59,865 nt of DNA, from the NCBI GenBank assembly GCA_015064085.1, contig SVSX01000006.1, positions 1-59,865 of the forward strand, written 5' to 3'. The translations under genes and the position numbers were made by a program. The notes below the pieces were generated by a model that worked only from the letters and a program-made list of their open reading frames with translations, made no database searches and was not told the DNA's origin. The stretch's first letter is position 1; every line of letters starts with the position of its first letter. This stretch comes from Oscillospiraceae bacterium (GTDB lineage: Bacteria > Bacillota > Clostridia > Oscillospirales > CAG-272). Positions 39,428 through 48,028 of this stretch are shown here, one piece after another.

Positions 39428-41716
39428 ATGAAAAGAGTACTGTCTTTTTTGATCTGCCTCGCTATTCTTGCGGGAGCAATGATATTGCCCACGTTCGCTC
39501 TTGACGGGCTCGATTCAAGGGAGCTTGAGTCGAAGGGGCAGCAGCATATTTACATCGGTTCAAAGGGGATCGACAACGCGCCGAGGGTAGACGGTAAGAT
39601 CGAAAACGGCGAATACAGAGGTAAGGCGTCGGCAAAGTTTATCGGTCTGGATACTTCAAGGCTGTCTTCGGCATATCATTATTTTGACTACGACGACGAT
39701 AACATTTATATCGCCATAGAGCTTATAGGCGACAAGGGCTTTGCGGCGGGTAAGAGCGGGTATGAGTTCAACCTCGCTTTTCCGACCTCGGGTGGATTTT
39801 CCGATTATTTCTCGAGAGTGGTCATCGATATTGCCTTCAATACCAGAGGTCAAGCGTCTGTCACGGGAGCGAGCTATCTTGATCAGCATAACGGAAGCTA
39901 TCATAAATTTTTTAAAATAGATCCCGTGTTTGTCACAGAGGTGGCGGGAGCGCACAACACTCAGAGCTATAAGACTGTATATGAGTTTGTCATAAACAAA
40001 TCCGCGCTCAAGGATGAGGCGGGTGTTTGTATGACCGACAGAGTGATCTTTTACACCAAGGTGAAGAATTCCTTTGGAACGTTTCTCTATCACTTTGAGA
40101 TGGACGAGACAACAAGGGAGGCTATCGCCAAGGCGTATCCCGAGCACGCCTATCCCCGTGATACCTGGACCGGTCACGTTGTCCATTTCAGCGATAGGAT
40201 CACCGATGCCAAAATAAACACACTTGATTGCGCGGCGGTGAAGGATTACGGAGAGGGAAGATACGGACTTCGCTTCAAGACTGTTATTGACAAGGAGTAT
40301 CTTGACGGAATCGTTGCCGAGCACGGTGCTGAAAACGTCAAGGTGGGAACTTTGATAATGGAAAAGAATGCGCTGAGAGCGGCAGGTGGAACTCTGACTA
40401 AGGAGGCACTGCCCGAGGGCGGATATCTCAGCGTGATCGCCGACGTGGCTGCGCCCTACGAGGTGTCCGACAGCAGCTACAGCTTCGTGGGAAGTGTTAC
40501 CGATATAACCGATAGAAAAGCTGACTATCTTGCTGTGGGCTACGTTGAGGTGAACGGTGCTGTGACTTACAGTGCAAACGATACCGAGAGAACCGTGTCG
40601 GGTGTCGCTTACGCGGCGCTCCGCGATATTTCAAAGCTTTCAAACGAAGAGTATAAAAATAAAGTTAGGGTCACAAACGGTAAGCAGACTACCACGATCA
40701 AGGCATCGCTTTTCGATGCCTACAGTCCTTATACCGAGGATGAGATGCTCGGCTACTATAAGCTGGCGGCGGGATATAATCTCGGTATTCTTCCGTATTA
40801 CAGAGATGCCCTTATCAAGGAAGCGGGCGACATACGAGTCGCGACCTCGAACGTATATTGCCACAATTTCAAGCTGAACTATGAAGGCGCTACCGCTGAG
40901 GAGAAAAATGCGGCGGTCTATCTGCACGTTGAAACTCTTATGCAGATAGATGCCGATGTGCTCTGTCTGCAAGAGGTAAGTAACAGCATATACAATGGAC
41001 ATGACTACAGATATAAAGACAGGCTTGAGCCAATGTTGATCACAAGGGGATATACCGAGGTAGATGTAAAGACAGACGCCTTCCCGAACGGAACTTCTGC
41101 GGCAAATGCCGTGAACGTGAATTACACACCGATCTGGTACAAATCGGATGTGCTTACGCTTATAGAAGCCGAGCACGTATATTTCACAACGGTGGGATAT
41201 AATCCCGATGGAGGTCTTTCAAGTGCAAAATCTTATACCTGGGCGCTTTTTGAGGAAAATTCCACAGGAAAGAAATTTATAGTTATCTCCTCACATATGA
41301 CCTCTTCCGAGAGCGCTGTGCTTAATATGCTGCGAATGCTTGATGCTTCCGAGGTGATGCAGAAGATAGCTGAGCTTGAAAAGATGTATAACGTGCCTGT
41401 AATGGTGCTCGGAGACTTTAACACCAGACCCTATAGCGATCCGTATAAGATAATGCTCAGCGGAAATCTTGTAAACGCAAACAGACTTGCCTCCGACGTT
41501 GTGAACGCGGCTTATTCGACTTTCCATTCCTATCCCGGATATAGCTGGGGAAGGAATGCGCAAAAGCTGACACCTACTATTGGCGCTGATATAATCGACC
41601 ATATCTTTGTATCAAAGGAGGGCTTGAACCTTAAGAATTATCAGACCTTCCTTACGGACAACGCTATAATTTCCACAGACCACGTTCCGCTGTCTATAGA
41701 TTTTACGCTGAATTGA
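39428..41716 (+). CDS. Secreted EEP-domain protein, copy 5
   Basis: A 762-aa protein. I choose the second ATG (39428) because AAGGAGA lies 7 bp upstream; the first ATG at 39422 is too close. Signal peptide about 1-24, then LDGLDSRELESKGQQHIYIGS. CBM9/DOMON-like domain about 40-240 (TSGGFSDYFSR), middle domain from 263 (TLDCAAVKD, LRFKTVI), EEP domain about 467-762 with TSNVYCHN, CLQEVSNS, SSHMT, LGDFN and TDHVP. The usual aromatic after SHMT is replaced by SSES. Pairs with copy 6. Confidence 0.8.
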   Translation: MKRVLSFLICLAILAGAMILPTFALDGLDSRELESKGQQHIYIGSKGIDNAPRVDGKIENGEYRGKASAKFIGLDTSRLSSAYHYFDYDDDNIYIAIELIGDKGFAAGKSGYEFNLAFPTSGGFSDYFSRVVIDIAFNTRGQASVTGASYLDQHNGSYHKFFKIDPVFVTEVAGAHNTQSYKTVYEFVINKSALKDEAGVCMTDRVIFYTKVKNSFGTFLYHFEMDETTREAIAKAYPEHAYPRDTWTGHVVHFSDRITDAKINTLDCAAVKDYGEGRYGLRFKTVIDKEYLDGIVAEHGAENVKVGTLIMEKNALRAAGGTLTKEALPEGGYLSVIADVAAPYEVSDSSYSFVGSVTDITDRKADYLAVGYVEVNGAVTYSANDTERTVSGVAYAALRDISKLSNEEYKNKVRVTNGKQTTTIKASLFDAYSPYTEDEMLGYYKLAAGYNLGILPYYRDALIKEAGDIRVATSNVYCHNFKLNYEGATAEEKNAAVYLHVETLMQIDADVLCLQEVSNSIYNGHDYRYKDRLEPMLITRGYTEVDVKTDAFPNGTSAANAVNVNYTPIWYKSDVLTLIEAEHVYFTTVGYNPDGGLSSAKSYTWALFEENSTGKKFIVISSHMTSSESAVLNMLRMLDASEVMQKIAELEKMYNVPVMVLGDFNTRPYSDPYKIMLSGNLVNANRLASDVVNAAYSTFHSYPGYSWGRNAQKLTPTIGADIIDHIFVSKEGLNLKNYQTFLTDNAIISTDHVPLSIDFTLN

Positions 41717-41773
41717 CTTTTTTGCAGAGAAATTCGGGCTGAAAGGGAAGCATACGAACAAACTGACAAAAAA

Positions 41774-41828
41774 CATACAGAAAGAGGAGCGGATATTGTA
41801 CACATTATTGAGAAAAATAGTGTATAAT
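41774..41828 (+). promoter_or_regulatory. Shared-type promoter of EEP copy 6
   Basis: CATACA (41774-41779), TTGTACACATT from 41796, TAGTG and TATAAT (41823-41828). Same 23-bp and 21-bp spacings as at 36894 and 39341. Confidence 0.7.
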
Positions 41829-41864
41829 GATGTTAATTATATTTTATTATAGGAGACACGTATT

Positions 41865-44159
41865 ATGAAAAAAATATTATCCTTGGTTTTAAGCTTACTT
41901 ATCGTAATACCGATGTTTGCTTTTGGCGGATATGCCGCTGAGCCTCTTGATATAAGAGAGCTTGAGGCAAAGGGGCAGCAGCATATTTACGTTGGCTCGA
42001 AGTGGGCCGCTCAGCCTCCTGTTCTTGACGGTGTTATCGGTGAGGGCGAGTACCAGACCTCGGCAGAGGCAAAGTTCAAAAACGCAGAGTCATATCTCAG
42101 TGGAGCGCATCACCACATTTCATATGACGCCGACTACATCTACATAGGTGTTAAGCTTGACGGAGATAAAGCATATAAGGACGGGGTTTGCGGATATCGC
42201 GTAAATCTTGCGTTTCCCACGTCGGGCGGCTTTTCGGATTTCTACTCCAGAGTAGAGATAGGTGTCTTCAGTGACGAAAACGGAGATATGATCCCTTCGG
42301 TACGCTTCTATGATCAGTATAACGGAAGGGCGGCTTATATCTTCACGCTCGATTCCGCAGTTGTTGCGGACGCGGTCAGAGGAAGAGACAAGACCACAAG
42401 AACTACCTGCTATGAGATCGCTATAGACAAGGCTGTGCTTCAGCGCGAGGCGGGCGTTGTGATGACCGAAAGGGTGCTTTTCTTCACAACTCTTATAAAT
42501 GCTCTCGGCAGCTATGAGTACCGTCTTGAGATAGACAGCGCTACAGCGGCGGGTATCGCTGCCGCTTATCCCGAGCATTCACAGCCTCAGGACAGCTGGG
42601 TCGGACACGTTATCCATTTCTCCGATCAGCCCGCAGAGAGCGAGAAGATCGATACAGTTGACGGAGCGGCGGTTAAGCTCGTAAAGGACGACGTATTCTC
42701 TCTGAGATTTAAAACAACGGTCGATAAGTCATATCTTGACGGTCTTGTTGCCGAAAAGGGGAAGGATAACGTCAAGGTAGGAATACTTATGGCGGAGAAG
42801 AGCTTCCTTGAAGCGAGCGGTGGAGTTCTCACACTTGAGAAGGCTGAGGAGATGGGCTCTGAGTATAGCCTCGTCAATATCGTTTCGAATGTTGACAATG
42901 CCTATGAAAGCACTGACGATGCCTACAGCTTTGTCGGAAGCGTACGCGGTATTTCCGACGAAACGGGAGAATATTTCGCTGTTGGCTACGTAAAGGCGGG
43001 AGATCAGGTCACCTACGCTTCTCACGTCTCGGAGCGAACTGTTGCGGGAGTTGCTTACGCTGCACTCCGTGATATTTCAAAGTCGAAGGCAGAGGGATAC
43101 GGACAGACCCTTAAGGTCGCCAACAACAAGGAAGCCCCAAGCACGGCACTCGCGGCATACACCCTGAATACCCCCTACGCCGAGGCAGAGCAGAATGCTC
43201 TTTACCGTATGGCATCGGGATTCAATCTCTCGATACTTCCTTACTTCAGAGATATCGTGGCAAGGCAGGAGGGAGATATCAGAGTTGCGACCTCAAACGT
43301 TTACTTCCACCATTTCAGAGTAGTTTATCCAAATGCTACCGAGGCAGAGAAGCAGGCGGCTGTTGACAATCACGTAAAATCCATGATGGAGATCGACGCC
43401 GACGTGCTTTGTCTGCAGGAGGTAAGCGACAAGATGTACGGCAGCTACGACTACAAATATCAGACCAGACTTAATCCGAGACTCAGACAAAAGGGATACA
43501 CCGAGGCTGCGGCAACGGTAGGAGAGTTCCCCGCGGGAAGCACCTCCTCTAATCTTGTGGGTGTTAACTACACACCTATCTGGTACAGAGCAAACGTTCT
43601 GACCCTTGAGGCTTGTGAGCACGTTTTCTATACGTCGGTTGGATATAACCCCGACGGAGGACTTTCCTCCTCCAAGTCCTTCACATGGGCGCTCTTTACA
43701 GAGAAGGCAACGGGTAAGCAGTTTATAGCGATATCGACCCATATGACCTGGGCGGGCGACGCGGTAGTCTCCAACATACTCAGGAAGCTCGACGCAAGTG
43801 AGGTTATGATGAAGGTTTCCGAGCTTGAGAAGAAGTACAACGTTCCGATAATGGTTATGGGTGACTTTAACAGCGATCCCACGACCGATCCTTACAAGGT
43901 GATGCTTGGAGGAAATCTTGTGAACGCGAAGACAGTAGCGAAGGACGTTATCAACGGCGCTTACGCGACCTATCATACCTTCCCGACACTCAGCAATAAA
44001 ACCGCGGGAAGATACACGCCCCTTCTCGGCAAAGCCATCGACCACATTTTTGTCTCAAGGGAAGGACTTAATATCAAGAATTATCAGACACTTATCAGTG
44101 ATAATATTATTTCTTCGTCAGACCATATTCCGCTTTCTATAGACTTTACGATAAATTAA
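41865..44159 (+). CDS. Secreted EEP-domain protein, copy 6
   Basis: A 764-aa sister of copy 5. Signal peptide about 1-25, then EPLDIRELEAKGQQHIYVGS. CBM9/DOMON-like domain about 40-240 (TSGGFSDFYSR), middle domain from 262 (TVDGAAVKL, LRFKTTV), EEP domain about 470-764 with TSNVYFHH, CLQEVSDK, STHMTWAG, MGDFN and SDHIP. It has its own promoter; the esterase gene follows 49 bp later without a clear terminator, so the two may be co-transcribed. Confidence 0.8.
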   Translation: MKKILSLVLSLLIVIPMFAFGGYAAEPLDIRELEAKGQQHIYVGSKWAAQPPVLDGVIGEGEYQTSAEAKFKNAESYLSGAHHHISYDADYIYIGVKLDGDKAYKDGVCGYRVNLAFPTSGGFSDFYSRVEIGVFSDENGDMIPSVRFYDQYNGRAAYIFTLDSAVVADAVRGRDKTTRTTCYEIAIDKAVLQREAGVVMTERVLFFTTLINALGSYEYRLEIDSATAAGIAAAYPEHSQPQDSWVGHVIHFSDQPAESEKIDTVDGAAVKLVKDDVFSLRFKTTVDKSYLDGLVAEKGKDNVKVGILMAEKSFLEASGGVLTLEKAEEMGSEYSLVNIVSNVDNAYESTDDAYSFVGSVRGISDETGEYFAVGYVKAGDQVTYASHVSERTVAGVAYAALRDISKSKAEGYGQTLKVANNKEAPSTALAAYTLNTPYAEAEQNALYRMASGFNLSILPYFRDIVARQEGDIRVATSNVYFHHFRVVYPNATEAEKQAAVDNHVKSMMEIDADVLCLQEVSDKMYGSYDYKYQTRLNPRLRQKGYTEAAATVGEFPAGSTSSNLVGVNYTPIWYRANVLTLEACEHVFYTSVGYNPDGGLSSSKSFTWALFTEKATGKQFIAISTHMTWAGDAVVSNILRKLDASEVMMKVSELEKKYNVPIMVMGDFNSDPTTDPYKVMLGGNLVNAKTVAKDVINGAYATYHTFPTLSNKTAGRYTPLLGKAIDHIFVSREGLNIKNYQTLISDNIISSSDHIPLSIDFTIN

Positions 44160-44208
44160 AAAAATAAAAAATAAAATAAATAAAATAAAAATAAATAAGG
44201 AGAAAATT

Positions 44209-45756
44209 ATGAAAAGATTTTTCTTGCTGTTTATGGTGTTTGTTCTCGTTCTCGGCTCGTTTGCTGCCTGCACGACCGACAAACCTGTAACAGACCCCGA
44301 AGCAACCACCACGGGCGCTACCACAACAGGCGCGACCACAGCCACAACCACAGCCGCTACGACGGCAGAACCGGAGGATACAAGAAAGCACGTGTATTTC
44401 GATGACAGAGTAACACTCGAAGAGCTTATCGGCAAGAGCGCTGATAGCTTTGAGATCAAGAATCAGACAGTAACCTCCAAGGTGTCGGGAACAGATACAG
44501 CCGACAGCGCAGTATTCAAGTACGACGAAGCAAACAAGATCTTTACCGCTGTAGGAACAGGAACGGCTACTATAGCTGTGGGCGGTGAGGAGTTTGAGAT
44601 CGTTGTTGATCCCGCTCCCATCAGTATGTTCCTTATCATAGGTCACAGCCTTGGTATGGGCTCACAGGGTAACGCTCCCCAGTCTGTAAAGTGCGAAGAG
44701 GGTCAGGCTTACCACTCCGAGATCGGCGGAATTGCGAGCGCATCGGGTATCTCCGCAGAAGCAACAAAGAAGCCGAGCGGTATTGACAAGCTGGTTGACG
44801 GAACAGGATACCAGGGTGTTGACGGCGCTTTTGCTTGGCGCTGGAATCAGCTTACAGGCGAGAAGGTATGGGTAGTTAACGCAGCCATCGGCGGAAGCTG
44901 TATCAACGAATGGATCAAGGGTCAGACTAACAACGTAAATGCTATTCACGCATTCAAGAGTGCCGCAAAGCTTCTCAAGAAGGAGATCGCGGCGGGTCAC
45001 TATGAATTCAAGGATATGGGCGTTATCTACTTTAGCGCCGCTAACTTTGACTACAAGGGCGTTACTCCCGAGGACAACAAGATGGCTCTCTGGTACGACT
45101 CTCTCTGGACGAGTATTCAGGAGGGTATGACAGAGGACGTTAACGGTGACGGAACTGTCGACAAGCCCAAGTCCTTCGGATTTGTTCCGCTTTGGCAGCC
45201 CGATACCACTCAGCACATCAACAAGTTCAATTTCGATAAGCCCGCTACATTCTATATGTCCGCAAGCAAGGGATATGAGTATGCTTACACCGCATCGATC
45301 ATCTCGAGAGCTTGGATGACTGCAGGATCTTCGCTTTCTGCTATCTTCCCGAAGATAGAGTATAAGACTCAGAGTAAGGAAGTTAAACAGCCCACAAAGA
45401 TAGCCGATATCGTTGCGGATACAGCTCACCTTACTCAGACGGGCTACAACGCGTACGGAATCGATATTGCTGAGAACACATATTCCTACCTCAGAACCGA
45501 TAATACAACCGATAAGGTAACCTTCTTCAATGCTGCGGGTAACGCTGTTTCCAACATCAATATGAGCCTTGCAAGTATGCAGAAGATCAGCATAGTATCC
45601 TCGAATACCGCTGCGGGTAACTTTGATATCACGGTAAGTGATAACCTCAAGTACGAATTCCCCGGTAACCTCAAGGCTATGTCAAAGGGAACGGGTACGA
45701 TCACTGTATCTCAGAACGGTACTGTTCTCGGAACTCTCACCGTTACAGTTTCGTAA
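44209..45756 (+). CDS. Lipoprotein esterase, SASA/SGNH type
   Basis: A 515-aa surface lipoprotein: signal peptide with lipobox SFAAC, a Thr/Ala-rich linker (about 25-55), a short Ig-like domain (GTGTATIAVGGEEFEIVV), then an SGNH-like hydrolase. Catalytic elements fit the sialate O-acetylesterase/DUF303 group: GHSLGMGSQG (nucleophile Ser), NAAIGGSCINEW (oxyanion Gly/Asn), and DTAHLTQTGYNAYG near residue 410 (Asp/His). The last ~80 residues form a Big2-like domain. Deacetylation of a host or microbial glycan is likely. The A/T-only leader (44160-44200) holds no recognisable promoter, which favours read-through from EEP copy 6. Confidence 0.75.
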   Translation: MKRFFLLFMVFVLVLGSFAACTTDKPVTDPEATTTGATTTGATTATTTAATTAEPEDTRKHVYFDDRVTLEELIGKSADSFEIKNQTVTSKVSGTDTADSAVFKYDEANKIFTAVGTGTATIAVGGEEFEIVVDPAPISMFLIIGHSLGMGSQGNAPQSVKCEEGQAYHSEIGGIASASGISAEATKKPSGIDKLVDGTGYQGVDGAFAWRWNQLTGEKVWVVNAAIGGSCINEWIKGQTNNVNAIHAFKSAAKLLKKEIAAGHYEFKDMGVIYFSAANFDYKGVTPEDNKMALWYDSLWTSIQEGMTEDVNGDGTVDKPKSFGFVPLWQPDTTQHINKFNFDKPATFYMSASKGYEYAYTASIISRAWMTAGSSLSAIFPKIEYKTQSKEVKQPTKIADIVADTAHLTQTGYNAYGIDIAENTYSYLRTDNTTDKVTFFNAAGNAVSNINMSLASMQKISIVSSNTAAGNFDITVSDNLKYEFPGNLKAMSKGTGTITVSQNGTVLGTLTVTVS

Positions 45757-45782
45757 AATTAAAGCTTTTATGATATAAAAAT

Positions 45783-45822
45783 AATGGCTGTCTCAAATGT
45801 AAAATTGAGACAGCCATTTTGT
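45783..45822. terminator. Terminator between the esterase and the convergent repressor
   Basis: AATGGCTGTCTCAA / TTGAGACAGCCATT stem, 8-nt loop, then TTTG. The arms match those of 21923-21957. Confidence 0.85.
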
Positions 45823-45838
45823 TATGGCATATTCGGTT

Positions 45839-46627
45839 TTATTTTCTCTTCAGCTTTCCGATCACTCTGCCGCAGCAGACAGCTTCCTCGAAGTCGTCAA
45901 GCATAATGTCGGGATAAGCGGGGTTGAGAGAGATGAGGCGGTCGCCGCCGTATTTCTTGAAGAATCCCGAGCCGTCGAGCACGAATATGCCGAGCTCGCC
46001 GACCTCAATAGTCTCGCAGGTCTCAACGAGAATAAGATCACCGTCGTGATAGAAGGGCTCCATACTGTTTCCGCTTATGCGAAGGGCAAAATCGCAAACA
46101 GCGGTCTTTTCGTTGTCGGGAATACTGATCTCTTCTGTTCCCGTGTCGTCAAGATACACACCGGGTCCTGCCGAAACAGGGAGGCGGTAAACGGGTATCT
46201 TTCTTCTTGCGAGGGAAGAGGAGGAGCGCACGTAATTCATCTTGCCCGTGACGGCGTCCTTGGGAATGATTACAGTAGCGCGTTCCTTTCGCAATATGGA
46301 TGCCGAGCGCTCAAGCTCTTTCGCAACGACCATCTTAACAAGCTCACACCCGTGTTGATCCAGCATTCTGTAATCCTCCACAAGTCCTATTTCGTCCTTG
46401 GAGAGAGTGTAGTTGTTAGTGTTCTCGCTCACACCGTTGACAATATAGTCAAGAGTGCAACCGAGCGCATCGGCAATAGCAACGATATTTACAAGCTTTG
46501 GTGAGTCACTGATTCCCGCAAGGATCTTACTGAGAGTGCCGAGGGGAATACCCGTGAGCTCTGAGAGCTGTTCATTTGTGATCTTTCTCTCACTTTTTAA
46601 TTTCTTTATTCTTTCGATGTAATCCAT
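45839..46627 (-). CDS. XRE-S24 (LexA/CI-like) transcriptional repressor
   Basis: A 262-aa regulator. Residues about 5-60 are a Cro/CI helix-turn-helix (ITNEQLSELTGIPLGTLSKI). The C-terminal half is an S24 self-cleaving domain: Ala153-Gly154 cleavage site, nucleophile Ser188 in SGNSMEPF, and Lys near 224-225 in GFFKKYG. Such repressors are inactivated by RecA-stimulated self-cleavage or sense other stress. No phage genes are near, so it is more likely a chromosomal stress regulator than a prophage repressor. Its own promoter has a candidate operator. Confidence 0.9.
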   Translation of the reverse strand: MDYIERIKKLKSERKITNEQLSELTGIPLGTLSKILAGISDSPKLVNIVAIADALGCTLDYIVNGVSENTNNYTLSKDEIGLVEDYRMLDQHGCELVKMVVAKELERSASILRKERATVIIPKDAVTGKMNYVRSSSSLARRKIPVYRLPVSAGPGVYLDDTGTEEISIPDNEKTAVCDFALRISGNSMEPFYHDGDLILVETCETIEVGELGIFVLDGSGFFKKYGGDRLISLNPAYPDIMLDDFEEAVCCGRVIGKLKRK

Positions 46628-46661
46628 AATTTCCTCCTTGCGGATTTCTTATTATGGAAAC

Positions 46662-46690
46662 AGTATAACACATAAATTCCATTTTGTAAA
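46662..46690 (-). promoter_or_regulatory. Promoter of the S24 repressor with operator in the spacer
   Basis: Minus strand TTTACA (46685-46690), 17-bp spacer, TATACT (46662-46667). The spacer contains AAATGGAATTTA (46673-46684 on the minus strand), which recurs on the plus strand at 46735-46746. Location in the spacer suggests autorepression. Confidence 0.7.
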
Positions 46691-46732
46691 GAGGTTTTTG
46701 AAAATTTCTTTCCGAAAACGGCAAAAAATTTC

Positions 46733-47971
46733 TTAAATGGAATTTATCAATGGCGCTAATTCGTAGCCGACCAGCACCGCTGCCCGCTTTGCCTCGTCAA
46801 GATCGTTTCCCGAAGCGCCTATTTCAAGGAGGAGGGAAAAGGGGGCAAGCTCTTGATTATAGGTTGAGGGTCTGAGATATGTCGGACGGCAAAGATTATT
46901 ATATTTTTGGTTGAGAGCGCTTCTCAGCTTCAGCGCGAGAGAAAGGTTTCCTTCCCAATTCGGGCAGCTCTCTCCTCCCCAATCACTGCCGACCACGCAC
47001 ATAACCTGAGCGGTGGGGAGGGAGTCGACCTCGGTGACGGGTCGAACAAGATCTCCCGAGCTTTTTACTATCGCGTCGCGGTGGAGGTCGATGACAAGCT
47101 TTATCGAAGGATACTTTTCGAGGTATTCTTTTATTGTCTGCTCGGCTCTTGCATAGGAATCCTTATACTGTACGGCGTCGTGCATTATAGTGCAGTGAAG
47201 GGTCGGAATGCCTTGCTTGTTAAGCACTCCCGCAAGTATCGCTCCCACGGAGACCACGTTTTCTGAGGTGTCTCGGGAGCGGGCGTAGTCCGAGGAATCC
47301 TCGCTGTATGACAGCGCTCCCTTAGGGGAATAGCTTTCTGTTCCGTGTGTGTGCAGGACGAGAACAAGTGGCTTCACCGTTGCCGATATCGTTATCGGCG
47401 TATTCCCATAGCTAAGGTCTGCCTCAAGGAGCTTCTTTGTGTCGGGGGAGTGACCTGTTGTGTTGTGTATGTAGGTATTTCCGTATTCGGTGAGGGAAAG
47501 ATCCATAGGAATTATACCTTTTTCCCCTTCGGGTACTTTGGAATAGTCGAAGGCATAAATGCTGTCCTTCGGAGCTTCAGTGGTATTTGTATCGGGTACG
47601 ATCACCGAGTCGGTGTCGTTTGGGTCGTCCGAGGGGATAAGTATTCCGTCGGGAAGCGGAAAAAATTCTTCCTGAGAGCTGTTAGTGTCGTTTTTGTCGG
47701 AAAACGAACCTCCGGAAAGATCCCCAAAGGAGCTTTTCAGTATGAGCGCCGCCAATCTTTCCGCTGCCGAGAAGCCGTGGTCTCCTTTTGTCTCGGACAG
47801 GGTGACACAGAGAAAGGCTACCGTCAATATCACAACCGAAAGGGTGGTCGTAAGGTATAGCCTGTACCAGAAATTTAGCTTTCTTTTTTTTGTGTGTTCG
47901 CTGTGTTCCACTTTTTCGCCTTTCAGCTTTGGACGATCCTTACCTTCTGTTAATTTTTTTCTTCCTTCCAT
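46733..47971 (-). CDS. spoIIP: Stage II sporulation protein P
   Basis: A 412-aa peptidoglycan amidase/endopeptidase of the engulfment (DMP) complex, acting between mother cell and forespore membranes. One transmembrane helix (about 32-55), a low-complexity linker, then the catalytic domain with LHTHGTESY, DLHRDAI, GSDWGG..CPNWEGN and LLLEIG. Start is the ATG after AAGGAG; a GTG three codons upstream overlaps the spacer. Follows gpr as in other sporulating Bacillota. Indicates that the organism forms endospores or descends from one that does. Confidence 0.95.
   Translation of the reverse strand: MEGRKKLTEGKDRPKLKGEKVEHSEHTKKRKLNFWYRLYLTTTLSVVILTVAFLCVTLSETKGDHGFSAAERLAALILKSSFGDLSGGSFSDKNDTNSSQEEFFPLPDGILIPSDDPNDTDSVIVPDTNTTEAPKDSIYAFDYSKVPEGEKGIIPMDLSLTEYGNTYIHNTTGHSPDTKKLLEADLSYGNTPITISATVKPLVLVLHTHGTESYSPKGALSYSEDSSDYARSRDTSENVVSVGAILAGVLNKQGIPTLHCTIMHDAVQYKDSYARAEQTIKEYLEKYPSIKLVIDLHRDAIVKSSGDLVRPVTEVDSLPTAQVMCVVGSDWGGESCPNWEGNLSLALKLRSALNQKYNNLCRPTYLRPSTYNQELAPFSLLLEIGASGNDLDEAKRAAVLVGYELAPLINSI
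46735..46746 (+). repeat. Second copy of the 12-bp AAATGGAATTTA element
   Basis: Exact inverse of 46673-46684, 50 bp away, overlapping the last codons and stop of spoIIP. It may be a second operator for the S24 repressor allowing looping, or partly coincidental because it is in coding sequence. Confidence 0.45.
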
Positions 47972-48028
47972 AGAGATCACTCCTTCTTGATATTCAATAC
48001 ATTATATTCCGAGTAATCTCAACGTATG

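Noticed and set aside
29739-44159. CRISPR-like or phage tail repeat array
   Set aside because: The repeated DNA is full-length coding paralogy (six genes of about 2.3 kb), with no short spaced repeats.
44160-44208. Promoter in the A/T-only leader before the esterase gene
   Set aside because: The stretch is a simple AAATAAA-type tract; apparent -10 words have no partner -35.
45839-46627. Prophage repressor marking a prophage
   Set aside because: The flanking genes are a secreted esterase and sporulation genes; no integrase, terminase or structural genes are present.
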